From Mucilaginibacter pineti (GTDB lineage: Bacteria > Bacteroidota > Bacteroidia > Sphingobacteriales > Sphingobacteriaceae), in NCBI RefSeq assembly GCF_900101875.1, contig NZ_FNAI01000008.1:62001-126000 (forward strand): a DNA stretch of 64,000 nucleotides, given 5' to 3'. The notes beneath the pieces were generated by a model. The model saw nothing but the letters and a program-made list of their open reading frames with translations, did not search any database and was not told the origin of the DNA. The position numbers and the translations under genes are program-made. Position 1 is the stretch's first letter. Every line of letters starts with the position of its first letter. Below are positions 50,192 to 59,753 of the stretch, piece after piece.

Positions 50192-51556
50192 CTATAGCTT
50201 TTTATTGGTAATTATTCCGGGAACTAGTTTTCCATCAGGCGTATTAAACTCAATGCCTAATAGTCTTGCAATCAAAGGTGCAATATCTACTGCACGGATT
50301 TCGTTGATCATCTTGCCTTTGTTTACTCCTGCGCCTGATGCGATAAATCCGGTGTGCATTTCTTTTATGTTCGGATCGTAGCCATGGTGTCCTCCGGTGG
50401 TTGGGAAAAAGACACCTTCCAGTGGATTATTTTGGATTAAGGTCCCTGGGCCGTGGTTGGTTACTTTGGCGGGGGCTAATGATCCGCTGAATACGGTGCC
50501 GGGTATGGCGGCGAGTGCCAGGATTGCGGAACTGTCTGCACCCATTTTATCGAGTTCTTTTCGGTCGATGATCCGGAAGAGTTTTCGTTTGTCTTTTGGA
50601 AGTTTATTTAAGGAGTCGGTTACGGCTTTTACTGTTGATGCGTCATTTGCTTTTGATGTTCCGGCACTTCTGTATAGAAAGCAGGAGCCGCCTGCGGCGA
50701 TGAATTTGGCAGGCAGGGTTTTGATCAGCATGTTGGGACGGAATACGGTGTGGATGGTGCTGAAACCATGATCGCCAACGATGATGATGGTGGTGTTTTC
50801 GGCCATACCTGATCTGCGTACAGCTTCCATGATTACGCCGATGTTGTGATCAACGCCTGCAACGGCGAGTTTTACGCTGTCGGCATCTCTGCCGTGTTCG
50901 TGTTGCTGTCCGTCTGCCTGGGCAAAGTGAACCGCGAGAAAAGCGGGTTTTTTGGTTTTGAAGATGTAGGCTGCCATGCGTGCAGAATTGTCATCCATGC
51001 TGAATGCTTCTTCGTCCATGTTGAACTTGTCGAGCTTTCCGGTTGCGTTGAGTTCTATTTCTTCGATCAGGCCGGGGGTTGCATATTTCCTCGGTTCTGT
51101 AATTCGGTCCGGATAGGCATCTGACCAGATCTCGGGGATGTTATAAGTGATGTCTTTATCTACACTTACCGGCCACTCTACGGCAGAAGTGGTTAAGTTG
51201 CTTTTTTTGAGCACCTGCCAAAGGGTGGGTACTTTGATGGCAGAGGTAAACCAGTGCCAGTCGCCTTTGCTGCCCACTGGCTGGTTATAGTAGATTCCTG
51301 ATCTTGCGGGGAATGCTCCGGTTACCATTGCGGTATGGGTTGGGTAGGTATAGCTGGGGAATACGCTGAGCATATGGTCTGCTGAGGTCCCGGTTTTTAC
51401 CAGGGCTTGTAAGTTGACCGCGTTCCAGCTTGGGTCGTTGTAGAATTCTGGCCTGAATCCGTCGATGGATAGTAGGATGACGTGTTTGCTTTCCTGTGCC
51501 ATTGTGGAAAACGAGAATAGCGTTACGAGCAAAAATTGGAGAAATGTTTTGTTCAT
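50192..51556 (-). CDS. Exported type I phosphodiesterase/nucleotide pyrophosphatase (alkaline phosphatase superfamily)
   Basis: 454 residues with a signal peptide (FLQFLLVTLFSFSTMAQ). Metal and catalytic elements are ILLSIDGFRPE (first Asp, about 30-40), SYTYPTHTAMVTG (Thr nucleophile near 70), and further on VHFAQADGQQHEHG and IIVGDHGF. These are the metal ligands of NPP-type enzymes. It would cleave phosphodiester or pyrophosphate bonds in the periplasm. It is downstream of the SusC/SusD/TlpA/DsbD-like genes and ends at a strong terminator. A truncated relative lies at 61876-62349. Confidence 0.9.
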   Translation of the reverse strand: MNKTFLQFLLVTLFSFSTMAQESKHVILLSIDGFRPEFYNDPSWNAVNLQALVKTGTSADHMLSVFPSYTYPTHTAMVTGAFPARSGIYYNQPVGSKGDWHWFTSAIKVPTLWQVLKKSNLTTSAVEWPVSVDKDITYNIPEIWSDAYPDRITEPRKYATPGLIEEIELNATGKLDKFNMDEEAFSMDDNSARMAAYIFKTKKPAFLAVHFAQADGQQHEHGRDADSVKLAVAGVDHNIGVIMEAVRRSGMAENTTIIIVGDHGFSTIHTVFRPNMLIKTLPAKFIAAGGSCFLYRSAGTSKANDASTVKAVTDSLNKLPKDKRKLFRIIDRKELDKMGADSSAILALAAIPGTVFSGSLAPAKVTNHGPGTLIQNNPLEGVFFPTTGGHHGYDPNIKEMHTGFIASGAGVNKGKMINEIRAVDIAPLIARLLGIEFNTPDGKLVPGIITNKKL

Positions 51557-51623
51557 CAGTTTGTATTTGGATTAATAAGTTAGTTTAGCTTGCCGAGATT
51601 AGTCAGCACAAGCAAAATGTTCC

Positions 51624-51664
51624 AAATATCCAACCATCCGGGAATTTAAGATGGTTGGATATTT
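51624..51664. terminator. Perfect 15-bp hairpin between the phosphodiesterase and DsbD-like genes
   Basis: AAATATCCAACCATC at 51624-51638 and GATGGTTGGATATTT at 51650-51664. It lies about 40 bp after the stop of the DsbD-like gene on the minus strand. There is no clean T-run after the stem, so it could attenuate or stabilise rather than fully terminate. Confidence 0.65.
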
Positions 51665-51701
51665 AAAAAAGTGGTGGATTTCAAAAGGCAAGGTTGCATA
51701 A

Positions 51702-52151
51702 CTATTTAATAGGAACTTCGAAATTGACAGTCTCGGGATTTAGACATTTTTTGTCTGTACAAGCCATGAACTCCACGCTGCATTTTATTACTAGATTTGA
51801 CCGTTTAAATTTTATTTTTTGCAGAAAAGTTACCTCATCTTCAAAAGTGAAAACATTCATATCATAGACTTGTTCCCTTTTCGTTATTGGAGTAGGTTCA
51901 ACGACATTTCCTTTCAATAAATAATTATCTGCAGGTGAAAAGTAGATTCTTGTATTGAAAGGACCTCCTTTCGCCTGTTTAGTTGAATAAATATGCCATC
52001 CTTTTTCAATAGTTCCTTTAATAAAAACAATAGCTTCCTTATCGCCTATAATTTTTGAAGCAAAAGACCATTTTACGGGTCTATCTATTTGGGCATTGAT
52101 AACATTGAAAAAAAATACCAAAAGTATTGTAGTAAAGAACATCTTTTTCAT
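51702..52151 (-). CDS. DsbD N-terminal-domain-like protein
   Basis: 149 residues with a signal peptide (FFTTILLVFFFNVINAQ) and a beta-rich domain of DsbD-alpha/DsbC type (PVKWSFASKIIG, KGWHIYSTKQAKGGPF). It ends with a Cys pair (CTDKKC) followed by L-x-P-E-T-V-x-F-E-V-P, where DsbD has its redox-active cysteines. The membrane part of DsbD is absent. It probably passes electrons to or from the TlpA-like protein encoded upstream, with which it overlaps by 4 bp. A diverged relative is at 62357-62830. Confidence 0.8.
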   Translation of the reverse strand: MKKMFFTTILLVFFFNVINAQIDRPVKWSFASKIIGDKEAIVFIKGTIEKGWHIYSTKQAKGGPFNTRIYFSPADNYLLKGNVVEPTPITKREQVYDMNVFTFEDEVTFLQKIKFKRSNLVIKCSVEFMACTDKKCLNPETVNFEVPIK

Positions 52152-53485
52152 AAGTTCTTGGTTAATAAAATAACTGGCAGCTCTCTTTTCTCTTTAAATA
52201 CTATGATATTGTATTTTCTTAAAATAGAGTTTATGTATTTAAGATCATTCCACATGTTTGGAGGCGGAAGATCAGGTATTCCTGAAATCTCTCCTTTAAA
52301 ACCTGTTTCATCAACTAGCGGGTGTACATATCGTGATGAATTTTTATTAGTAAATAGTATGCTTTTATCAGCGTTAAGATTTCGAATGAAAACTTGGAAT
52401 GGTGTTTTGTTTGAATCGTTTTCTATAATTGGTAGAACCGGGCTTGAATTATTTATGCGTCTTATTACAAAACAATCGATATTCCTTTTGACAATGGAAC
52501 TATTAAGATTAAAAAAACCATCCAAATCATTCTTCATATTGCTGTAGAATATGCTATATGAAGTATCTAATGATACCTTCTCATAACAGAATAGTCGTTC
52601 TTTGATATTTTGGTCTAGGTTTTCAAATTTCACAATATCATTAAGCCTATACTTTACAGTGTCACTATACTCTTCAATTAATTGAGATCTATGGAAAATT
52701 TCATTACCTAGATATTGATTCTTGACAAATAATGCTTCGTAAATTCCAGCGAGGCTTTGATTTTTAATAATAATCCTTAGTTTATTATTTTTCAGATATA
52801 CCCCCTGATGATTTGGATAAGTAGATATAGAATCGAATTTTGAAAAGTAACTATATTGAATTAAGTTATTGCCCCTATTATAGTCTTCGTCAATTTTCAT
52901 TAATGAAAAGTTATTAGAATTGACGAGCGGGCTCATAATTCCAGCGTATTGTTTTAGATTAATTCTACCTGTTAATAAAAACTGCTTAACATCTTCTCTA
53001 TTGATTTCTTCCGAAATGGATTGTATTATACCCTCATTATCAATCCAAACTTGATATGGCTCTCCTGGAAAAAATTTAGCCATTTCATCATCCTCCGTAG
53101 TCGTTGGCAATGACACGTTTCTCACGAATTTGTTATCTTTAAAGAAGTCGCTTACCCTTTTTGTATAATCTGGATTTTTGAACTTATTAACTAATAAAAT
53201 CGTCAATTGATCTTTGTTTTCTTTTTGAATTGAATCCAATAGGGGTAGTCGTTCAATACAGGATTTACAAACTGTATTCCAGAAATCGAGAATGATTGGT
53301 TTGCCTCCGAATTCAGACAGAAGCTTTGCTTGTGACTTTTTATATTTAATTATATTCTTCAAATAAATATCAGGAATCTTTTCTCCTACTCTTAATGGTG
53401 AAGTTGGAACCCTTTGTGCAAATACTGAAAGGGAGCATATTATTAGCAAAGTGAACATAAGTTTGCTTATTTTCTCAATTGTCAT
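52148..53485 (-). CDS. TlpA/thioredoxin-family protein with long C-terminal extension
   Basis: 445 residues, signal-like N-terminus (LMFTLLIICSLSVFAQ), then a thioredoxin domain (about 25-165) with active site FWNTVCKSCIERL (CKSC near residues 73-76). About 280 extra residues of unknown fold follow. This composition is common in Bacteroidetes SusC/SusD loci. Periplasmic, probably thiol-disulfide exchange on the locus's secreted enzyme or substrate. 4-bp overlap with the DsbD-like gene downstream; a hairpin separates it from susD upstream. Confidence 0.82.
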   Translation of the reverse strand: MTIEKISKLMFTLLIICSLSVFAQRVPTSPLRVGEKIPDIYLKNIIKYKKSQAKLLSEFGGKPIILDFWNTVCKSCIERLPLLDSIQKENKDQLTILLVNKFKNPDYTKRVSDFFKDNKFVRNVSLPTTTEDDEMAKFFPGEPYQVWIDNEGIIQSISEEINREDVKQFLLTGRINLKQYAGIMSPLVNSNNFSLMKIDEDYNRGNNLIQYSYFSKFDSISTYPNHQGVYLKNNKLRIIIKNQSLAGIYEALFVKNQYLGNEIFHRSQLIEEYSDTVKYRLNDIVKFENLDQNIKERLFCYEKVSLDTSYSIFYSNMKNDLDGFFNLNSSIVKRNIDCFVIRRINNSSPVLPIIENDSNKTPFQVFIRNLNADKSILFTNKNSSRYVHPLVDETGFKGEISGIPDLPPPNMWNDLKYINSILRKYNIIVFKEKRELPVILLTKNL

Positions 53486-53498
53486 ATTCGTATTTTTA

Positions 53499-53529
53499 AG
53501 ACACTGGCCAGTATTACTAACCAGTGTCT
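53499..53529 (-). terminator. Hairpin between the SusD and TlpA-like genes
   Basis: AGACACTGG at 53499-53507 and CCAGTGTCT at 53521-53529. On the minus strand it is followed by TTAAAAATA. Standing between two genes of one operon, it may reduce read-through from susC/D into the redox genes. Confidence 0.65.
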
Positions 53530-53533
53530 GGAT

Positions 53534-54961
53534 TTAATTATAACCGGGATTCTGCAACAATGCTGTATTTACCAAAATCTGATTGGCAGGAATTGGATAT
53601 AAGCCATCAGTAGTTTCCCAAGTTGTTGGTTTAATTGATTTCATTACAACATCTATTCTGTTCGTTCTTTTCAAATCGATCCATCTAAAGCCTTGTTCAA
53701 CAAAAAACTCTACAGCCCGCTCTTTCTCAATAGCATCTAATGTCTGAATGTTTGAAAGTGTAGTAGGAAGGTTTGGAAGAGCTCCTGTAATACTGCTATC
53801 ACGAGATCTAGCACGGATAATATTTATGTCAGATATAGCTCCAGTTAAGTTACCCTGCTGCGCTCTTGCTTCGGCGCGAACTAAGTACTGCTCAGCCAGT
53901 CTAAAAATAATAAGATATTCAGTTAAAGAAGTAAAACTTGATCCTTGCTTATACTTGAAAGGATAAAAGTAGTCTGTATCGTTCACTTTTAAAGTTCCGA
54001 TCCATTCGGCTTTTCTTTTATCGCCTAGTTCGAACTTATTCATCAGTGCGGTTGAAATCGTAAAATTGGGGATGACAGTCGATGTAACAGATGGAACAAA
54101 TATTGCGCCCTCTTCAGTATTAGTGTTGTTCCTACTTGGTTTAAATTGAAAAATAGCTTCGCTACTTCCAGCAAGAAAAACATCGTTTAAATTAGCAAGG
54201 ACAAGCGAGTACATAGTAGAATTAATTATGCTTGTAGATGCGGTTTCTGCAAGCAAATATTGCTTTTGATACAAATAAAATCTGGCCAAAAGAGCTGTTG
54301 CAGTCCATTTATTTGCCCTGACACGTTCATTTGTAGGGTAGTTTTCTTGCAATAGGCTTTGTGCAGCTAAAAGATCAGCGAGAATACTTTCTTCCACCTC
54401 CTTAGAATTTGTCCGCGAAAGCTTTGCATTAACCCTATAATCAGAAGTGAGTACAAGCGGTACATCACCGAAATAATTAATTAAATAGAAATAAGTGAAT
54501 GCTCTCAAAAATTTACATTCTCCAAGTAATTGATTTCTTAACGATTCCTTAACTAAAGTATTGGAAGTCAACCCCTCAATCGCAGAATTTATTCTGTAGA
54601 TTGACTCGTAAGATTTCTGCCAAAAACTAAATTCTACTATTGTATTATTCGAAGAAATGCTATTGCGATAAAACTGAAGATATGTTGCATCGCTTCCATT
54701 GTATGTAAGTTCATCTGTCATCAGACTGCTGTTAACAGTATTGTTAACTGTTAACATCCATTGGAATGAAGCTATTCCTGAATAGATTCCTAGAACTGCT
54801 GACGTAGCGGAAGCATCATTTGCAAAAGCATTTTCTGATGATACTTTACCTTCAGGAGCTGGAATATCAATTAACTTATTGCAAGAAGATGTAACAATTA
54901 ATAAGATTAAGGAGAGAACTTTGCATCCTGTAAAATATGCTTTGTTTCTATAGTTTTTCAT
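53534..54961 (-). CDS. susD: RagB/SusD-family outer-membrane lipoprotein
   Basis: 475 residues. Lipoprotein signal with the lipidated Cys in LIVTSSCNKL (about residue 27), then the helical TPR-like SusD fold. Typical pieces are the C-terminal EKERAVEFFVEQGFRWIDLKR and the final YPIPANQILVN. The lipid-anchored lid captures substrate on the cell surface for the SusC channel encoded 10 bp upstream. Ligand unknown; the companion phosphodiesterase and redox proteins argue against a plain glycan locus. Confidence 0.95.
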   Translation of the reverse strand: MKNYRNKAYFTGCKVLSLILLIVTSSCNKLIDIPAPEGKVSSENAFANDASATSAVLGIYSGIASFQWMLTVNNTVNSSLMTDELTYNGSDATYLQFYRNSISSNNTIVEFSFWQKSYESIYRINSAIEGLTSNTLVKESLRNQLLGECKFLRAFTYFYLINYFGDVPLVLTSDYRVNAKLSRTNSKEVEESILADLLAAQSLLQENYPTNERVRANKWTATALLARFYLYQKQYLLAETASTSIINSTMYSLVLANLNDVFLAGSSEAIFQFKPSRNNTNTEEGAIFVPSVTSTVIPNFTISTALMNKFELGDKRKAEWIGTLKVNDTDYFYPFKYKQGSSFTSLTEYLIIFRLAEQYLVRAEARAQQGNLTGAISDINIIRARSRDSSITGALPNLPTTLSNIQTLDAIEKERAVEFFVEQGFRWIDLKRTNRIDVVMKSIKPTTWETTDGLYPIPANQILVNTALLQNPGYN

Positions 54962-54971
54962 AATAATAATA

Positions 54972-57900
54972 TTAAAGTTTAATTTGTAAACCTGCGGTCA
55001 ATGTTCTTAATAGTGGCAGCTGATAAGCGTACTGCACTTCAGGATCAGCACCTTTATAATGGGTTATAGTTAACAGGTTTTGCCCCTGCAAATAAAATCT
55101 AAGCGAATTGATTTTCCATTTTTTCAAAAGACTTCCAGAAAAGTCATACGATAAAGAAACATTTTTTAATCGCAGGTAACTCGCATCTGAATATCCAATA
55201 TTTGAATTTTGGTAGGCTATAATGGTTGGTAAAGGGTAATCAGCATTTATTCTCGGAGCTAGTGCCTGATCGCCTATTTTATGCCATCGATCTAAAAATA
55301 ATGTTGATGGATTGAACATTATACCTGGATATTGACTAGATGTTGACGTCGTGAAATAGTAATTCTTTCCTATTTGCTTTTTGAATTCGGCAAATGCATA
55401 TAGCGAGAAATTCTTGTAAGAAAGCGTGGTACTTATACCCCCAAAATATCTTGGATCTAAGTTCCCTAGATATTGTGCATCCTTATAATCGGCTTCTCCA
55501 TCGCCGTTTATATCCTCAACCAACATTTCTCCTGTATTAGGATCAATGCCTTGATACTTTGCCTTATAAATGAGATTTGTCGATTTTCCAACCACATAAG
55601 TGGTTTTATATGGTGAAGTTTCCAGTCCCGGAAAGGCTACAAGTTCATTTTTTATAAAGCTAATATTGAACGATGTAGTCCATTGAAATTTATTATTTTT
55701 TATGATAATCGAACTCAATTCAAACTCATAACCATTATTTGCGATAATTGCATCTAAATTCTGAAGGATATTTTCAAATCCTGTCTGTTGAGGTAAAGTA
55801 TAGCTTACCAATTGATTTCCGCTTCTATTATCGAAGTATGTTACATTCAAAGAAATTCTATCTTTTAAAAATCCCAACTCAAGGGATGTCTCGAATTTTT
55901 TGTTTTTTTCCCAACGATAATCCGGATTATTTAATGCTGTCGGATTGATAGAGGTCATCGACTGATAAGAAGTTACAGGTGAGTATGTACTTAAGTACCT
56001 ATAATTCCCAATTTGATCACTTCCAGTTATGCCGTAACTAGCTCGTATTTTCCCAAAACTAAGGAAGGGCAATAGATCGTTCTTTATTAAATCATCTGAA
56101 AATATATATGCTCCAGCTATAGATCCAAAATTACTGAATCTTTGGTCTGGCCCAAATCGACTTGATCCGTCACGGCGACCAGACAAATTGATAATCAAAC
56201 GATCATCAAAATTATAATTTAACCTAGCAAAAACTGCTGCATATTTATATTTACTGGAGACATTATCTCTGGAATTCACGTTAGGGCTGGCACCTGAATT
56301 AATAGAACCAAGCAAAGCATCATTTGTATAACCCGAAGTCCTAATGGTATTTGCAATCTGATATTGATACTGCCAAGAACCTCCGACTAAAGTGCTAATT
56401 TTATGTTTGCCAAACATTTTCTTATAGTCTAACTGGGGCTCCACGATCATACCTTTATAATTCTGATTAGAAAAACCTGCAGAACCTGTTGTAGCGCCAG
56501 AATTCGGATCTAAAGATGATATTGGATTCTGAGTTTTTTCATCAGTATAATATCCATTATACCCAAGTGATGTCTTAAAAGTGATATCTTTTGTAAAGCT
56601 ATAACCTGAGTCAAAATTTATTAAGTAGTTATCTGTTTTCAACTGGTAATTCTTTAGGAATTGTGCCAATGGATTAACAAACCCAACTCCTTTGTAAGAC
56701 CAATTCAAGCTGCCGTCTGAATTCTTAAGATCTGGAGTATTAGGAGGAAGTGAAATACCATCAAGTGTACCGACAAATAGTCCATTATCGTTTAATGAAT
56801 AGTTGAAGGCTAAATTGGAAAAGAATTTCCCATCTGTTGAAACGTGATTCAGTCGAGAACTAAACGACGCTCGCTCATTCTTTTTCTCTGTAGGATAAAC
56901 CGTTCCGTCATGGCGAAATCCTCCGGAGATTCTAAACTGTGTGTTGCCAGACCCACCGGCCAGCGTTAGTTGCAAATCTGTTGTTTTTGCTCTTCCGCCG
57001 ATCAAGAGTTTTTGAAAATTAGTATATTTATCTTGGTCATAAACCACTAAATCCTGTCCGTCGGATTCACTTGGTATAAGGTTAGCATTGTTGTAAGCCT
57101 CTTTTCGAAATGCAAGATACTGCTGGGTATTAAGGTATGGTTGCATTTTATTGACTTCGCTAAATCCCGAGTTTAGATTAACATCGAAAGTAGTTTTGTC
57201 AGTTTTTCCTCGTTTAGTTGTGATAAGTATTACGCCATTTGCGCCCCTGCTTCCATATATAGCCGTTGCATCCGCATCTTTTAATACTTCAATACTTTCA
57301 ATGTCTTGCGGATTAATACTACTAAATGCGCTTAAACTTCCCTTACCTTCTGTGCCCTGTGAAGCTATGTTTGTAAAACTATTGATTATACCGTTGTTTG
57401 GTCCGAATGGCATTCCGTCAATTATATACAAAGGATCTGAATTATTTGTTATGGAATTCCTTCCTCTTAACTGCAGTCTTACGGTAGCTCCAGAATTTCC
57501 ACTTGTTTGATTTACAAGCAGTCCCGGAATTTTTCCCTCAAGAGCAATGAGTGGGTTATTTACTGGTTGGTTTCCGATTTCTGCTGCTGTAACTTTTGAC
57601 ACATTCCCTGTAGACAAACGCTTTTTCTCTGTGTAGTAACCTTTGTTTACTGTTACCTCCTGCAAATCAGTCGTATTTGAAATCAAAGTGATAGCCCCTA
57701 AATCGGCTTTTGCCTGAACTTCTTTTACCTGATAACCAACATAAGAAATCAGCAATGTCGCAGTCTCATCAACACCGATCAATCCAAATTCGCCATTAGC
57801 GTTAGTTGTCGTAGATTGATTTTTACCTTTAACTTTTACACTCGCCCCTGGCAATGCATTCCCAGCAGAATCCACTACCTTTCCTCGCACATTAATTGCC

Positions 57901-58307
57901 TGAAATCGGGCCATGACTTTTTCGATGAAGGTGGGTTCGGCTTTTTTGGAAACAACAACTATGTTATCTTCCAAAGCAAAACTTACCGGCTGGTCTTTAA
58001 AAATCTGTGCCAACACCTCACTCAGCTCCATGTTTTTAACCGAAATGGTTACAGGTTTTGCGCCTTTCAATGTCTCGCCAGAAACAAAAAAAGCATACCC
58101 ACTTTGTGCAGTTATTTTTTTAAAGACCTTAGCAATAGGCGTATTTTTTTCGGACAGAGAAATCTTCTGCGCGAAGCTGGTTGCGCTTACCTGCATGATA
58201 CTAATCAAAATAAGGAAGGTGGTCAGCTTCATCATTAACAGTATTTTAGTGGAGATGTACTTTCGTTTTCGCAGCACATCTGTTTTTTGTGTAAAATTCT
58301 TATTCAT
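54972..58307 (-). CDS. susC: SusC/RagA TonB-linked outer-membrane protein with N-terminal STN domain
   Basis: About 1111 residues from ATG 58307. A signal peptide (about 25-47; ISIMQVSATSFAQ) is followed by an STN domain (about 55-125; PIAKVFKKITAQSGYAFFV), a carboxypeptidase-regulatory-like beta domain (GKVVDSAGNALPGASVKVKG), a plug domain (DPLYIIDGMPFG, SIEVLKDADATAIYGSRGAN) and a beta-barrel ending in a hydrophobic strand. It is the energy-dependent outer-membrane channel. The STN domain connects it to the FecR anti-sigma encoded just upstream, so this transporter also signals. Confidence 0.96.
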   Translation of the reverse strand: MNKNFTQKTDVLRKRKYISTKILLMMKLTTFLILISIMQVSATSFAQKISLSEKNTPIAKVFKKITAQSGYAFFVSGETLKGAKPVTISVKNMELSEVLAQIFKDQPVSFALEDNIVVVSKKAEPTFIEKVMARFQAINVRGKVVDSAGNALPGASVKVKGKNQSTTTNANGEFGLIGVDETATLLISYVGYQVKEVQAKADLGAITLISNTTDLQEVTVNKGYYTEKKRLSTGNVSKVTAAEIGNQPVNNPLIALEGKIPGLLVNQTSGNSGATVRLQLRGRNSITNNSDPLYIIDGMPFGPNNGIINSFTNIASQGTEGKGSLSAFSSINPQDIESIEVLKDADATAIYGSRGANGVILITTKRGKTDKTTFDVNLNSGFSEVNKMQPYLNTQQYLAFRKEAYNNANLIPSESDGQDLVVYDQDKYTNFQKLLIGGRAKTTDLQLTLAGGSGNTQFRISGGFRHDGTVYPTEKKNERASFSSRLNHVSTDGKFFSNLAFNYSLNDNGLFVGTLDGISLPPNTPDLKNSDGSLNWSYKGVGFVNPLAQFLKNYQLKTDNYLINFDSGYSFTKDITFKTSLGYNGYYTDEKTQNPISSLDPNSGATTGSAGFSNQNYKGMIVEPQLDYKKMFGKHKISTLVGGSWQYQYQIANTIRTSGYTNDALLGSINSGASPNVNSRDNVSSKYKYAAVFARLNYNFDDRLIINLSGRRDGSSRFGPDQRFSNFGSIAGAYIFSDDLIKNDLLPFLSFGKIRASYGITGSDQIGNYRYLSTYSPVTSYQSMTSINPTALNNPDYRWEKNKKFETSLELGFLKDRISLNVTYFDNRSGNQLVSYTLPQQTGFENILQNLDAIIANNGYEFELSSIIIKNNKFQWTTSFNISFIKNELVAFPGLETSPYKTTYVVGKSTNLIYKAKYQGIDPNTGEMLVEDINGDGEADYKDAQYLGNLDPRYFGGISTTLSYKNFSLYAFAEFKKQIGKNYYFTTSTSSQYPGIMFNPSTLFLDRWHKIGDQALAPRINADYPLPTIIAYQNSNIGYSDASYLRLKNVSLSYDFSGSLLKKWKINSLRFYLQGQNLLTITHYKGADPEVQYAYQLPLLRTLTAGLQIKL

Positions 58308-58450
58308 TCGTCGTATTGTTTGTGACAAATACTTAACAGGCCAACGACAGCCCCTCCGTATTGAATTCTCATCAATATTGCCTAAGTTTGTTTGTCTGGT
58401 TTAAAGTTTAAAAAGTTCAACAGCTTATATTGAACATGATCCAGTCATCG

Positions 58451-58483
58451 GCCAGTTGTGTTCTAGCACACCTGGCTTTTTTT
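58451..58483 (+). terminator. Plus-strand-oriented terminator between fecR and susC
   Basis: GCCAG/CTGGC and TGTG/CACA form an interrupted stem around TTCTAG, followed by seven T on the plus strand. All neighbouring genes are on the minus strand, so it would stop an antisense transcript. Confidence 0.6.
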
Positions 58484-58506
58484 ATCAGAATCATGGAAAG
58501 AAATTT

Positions 58507-59652
58507 CTACCTAACCATAAGCCTCCTTCCCTGAACTGTAAGTTTTACTGATTTTGATAACTGCATTACCTTGACCGTTTTATTTAAATCAAACGACCTT
58601 GGTATCCGGCCTGTAAAGGTTTCCTTGCTTAGCGTTCCTTCAAACACGACATCTACATCATACCAGCGGGAAATCTGTTCCATGACCGTTTTTATATCTG
58701 CATCTGTGAAGTCAAAATAGCCATTTTTCCAGGCTACTGTTTCATCCACATCTACCGCACTTACTTTGATTTCCGAACCTGTTACATTGGCCTGCTCACC
58801 GGGTTTTATGATCTTGGTATTGTTTCCGGCAACTACACGCACAGAGCCCTGAAGCAATGTCGTGCTCACGCTGCCGTCATAAGTATTGATGTTAAAATGT
58901 GTTCCCAAAACTTCGACATACTGACCGGCACCTTTAACCCTGAAAGGCTTTGAAGGATTATGGGCGATTTCAAAATAAACTTCGCCTCGGATTTCTACCT
59001 CGCGCGTGTCTCCTTTAAATGCAGAAGGGTAGGTGATCGATGAAGCTGCATTCAGCCAAACATTTGTACCATCTGAAAGGGTAAGTTGATAAGTTCCGCC
59101 ACGTGGCGTAGTCATGGTGTTTATCAAAACCGAATTATCTTCACCGGCTTTTCCGTAAACAATTTTTCCATCAGCAGACTTATTGATCACTGTGTTACCC
59201 TGTGTGGCCAGTTGCCCATTTTTGGCGCCAGTTAAGTTGATGAGCTGGCCATTGGCTAAAGTCAATGTAGCTTTATTACTTCCTGCCGGAAAATTCCCGA
59301 TTTCTATTAAAGCAGTTTCAGTTACATCCGCCTTCTTCTTATTCAAGAAATACAGACCTGCTGAAATGAAGACCAGCAAGGAAGCTGCAACGATGATACG
59401 CGGCCATAGACTAACTTGGCGTTTGAGCTGTAGCGGTTTTGCAGCAGTAAGTTCTATTTCCAGCTTTGCCTCAACCTTTAAAAATTGCTGTTGCTTGATT
59501 TGCCTACGGGAATCTTCATTTAGGATGTCGGTATATCCCGGATCATTCTCGAATTTGTCATACCAACCGATCAATTCCTGTAGTTCATTTTCAGAAATTT
59601 TGCCTTTGGTGAATTTTTCCAGTAAAGTATTGATGTATTGCTGTTCGTCCAT
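58507..59652 (-). CDS. fecR: FecR-family anti-sigma factor
   Basis: 381 residues from ATG 59652. Cytoplasmic helical N-terminus (about 1-80), one transmembrane helix (about 84-104; IIVAASLLVFISAGLYFL), then a periplasmic FecR domain (MTTPRGGTYQLTLSDGTNVWL, EVLGTHFNINTY) and the C-terminal secretin-like part (GYFDFTDADIKTVMEQISRWYDV) that touches the SusC STN domain. It holds the ECF sigma inactive until the transporter is occupied. It lies between the sigma gene and susC. Confidence 0.95.
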   Translation of the reverse strand: MDEQQYINTLLEKFTKGKISENELQELIGWYDKFENDPGYTDILNEDSRRQIKQQQFLKVEAKLEIELTAAKPLQLKRQVSLWPRIIVAASLLVFISAGLYFLNKKKADVTETALIEIGNFPAGSNKATLTLANGQLINLTGAKNGQLATQGNTVINKSADGKIVYGKAGEDNSVLINTMTTPRGGTYQLTLSDGTNVWLNAASSITYPSAFKGDTREVEIRGEVYFEIAHNPSKPFRVKGAGQYVEVLGTHFNINTYDGSVSTTLLQGSVRVVAGNNTKIIKPGEQANVTGSEIKVSAVDVDETVAWKNGYFDFTDADIKTVMEQISRWYDVDVVFEGTLSKETFTGRIPRSFDLNKTVKVMQLSKSVKLTVQGRRLMVR

Positions 59653-59753
59653 TTTTTGTGACCTTATATAAGGGTATTTCAAAAAAAGACAGGCAGGTAC
59701 TAGTCTGAAAGGAAATTAATTTTTAAGCTGTTGATTATCAGGTGAATAATTTA

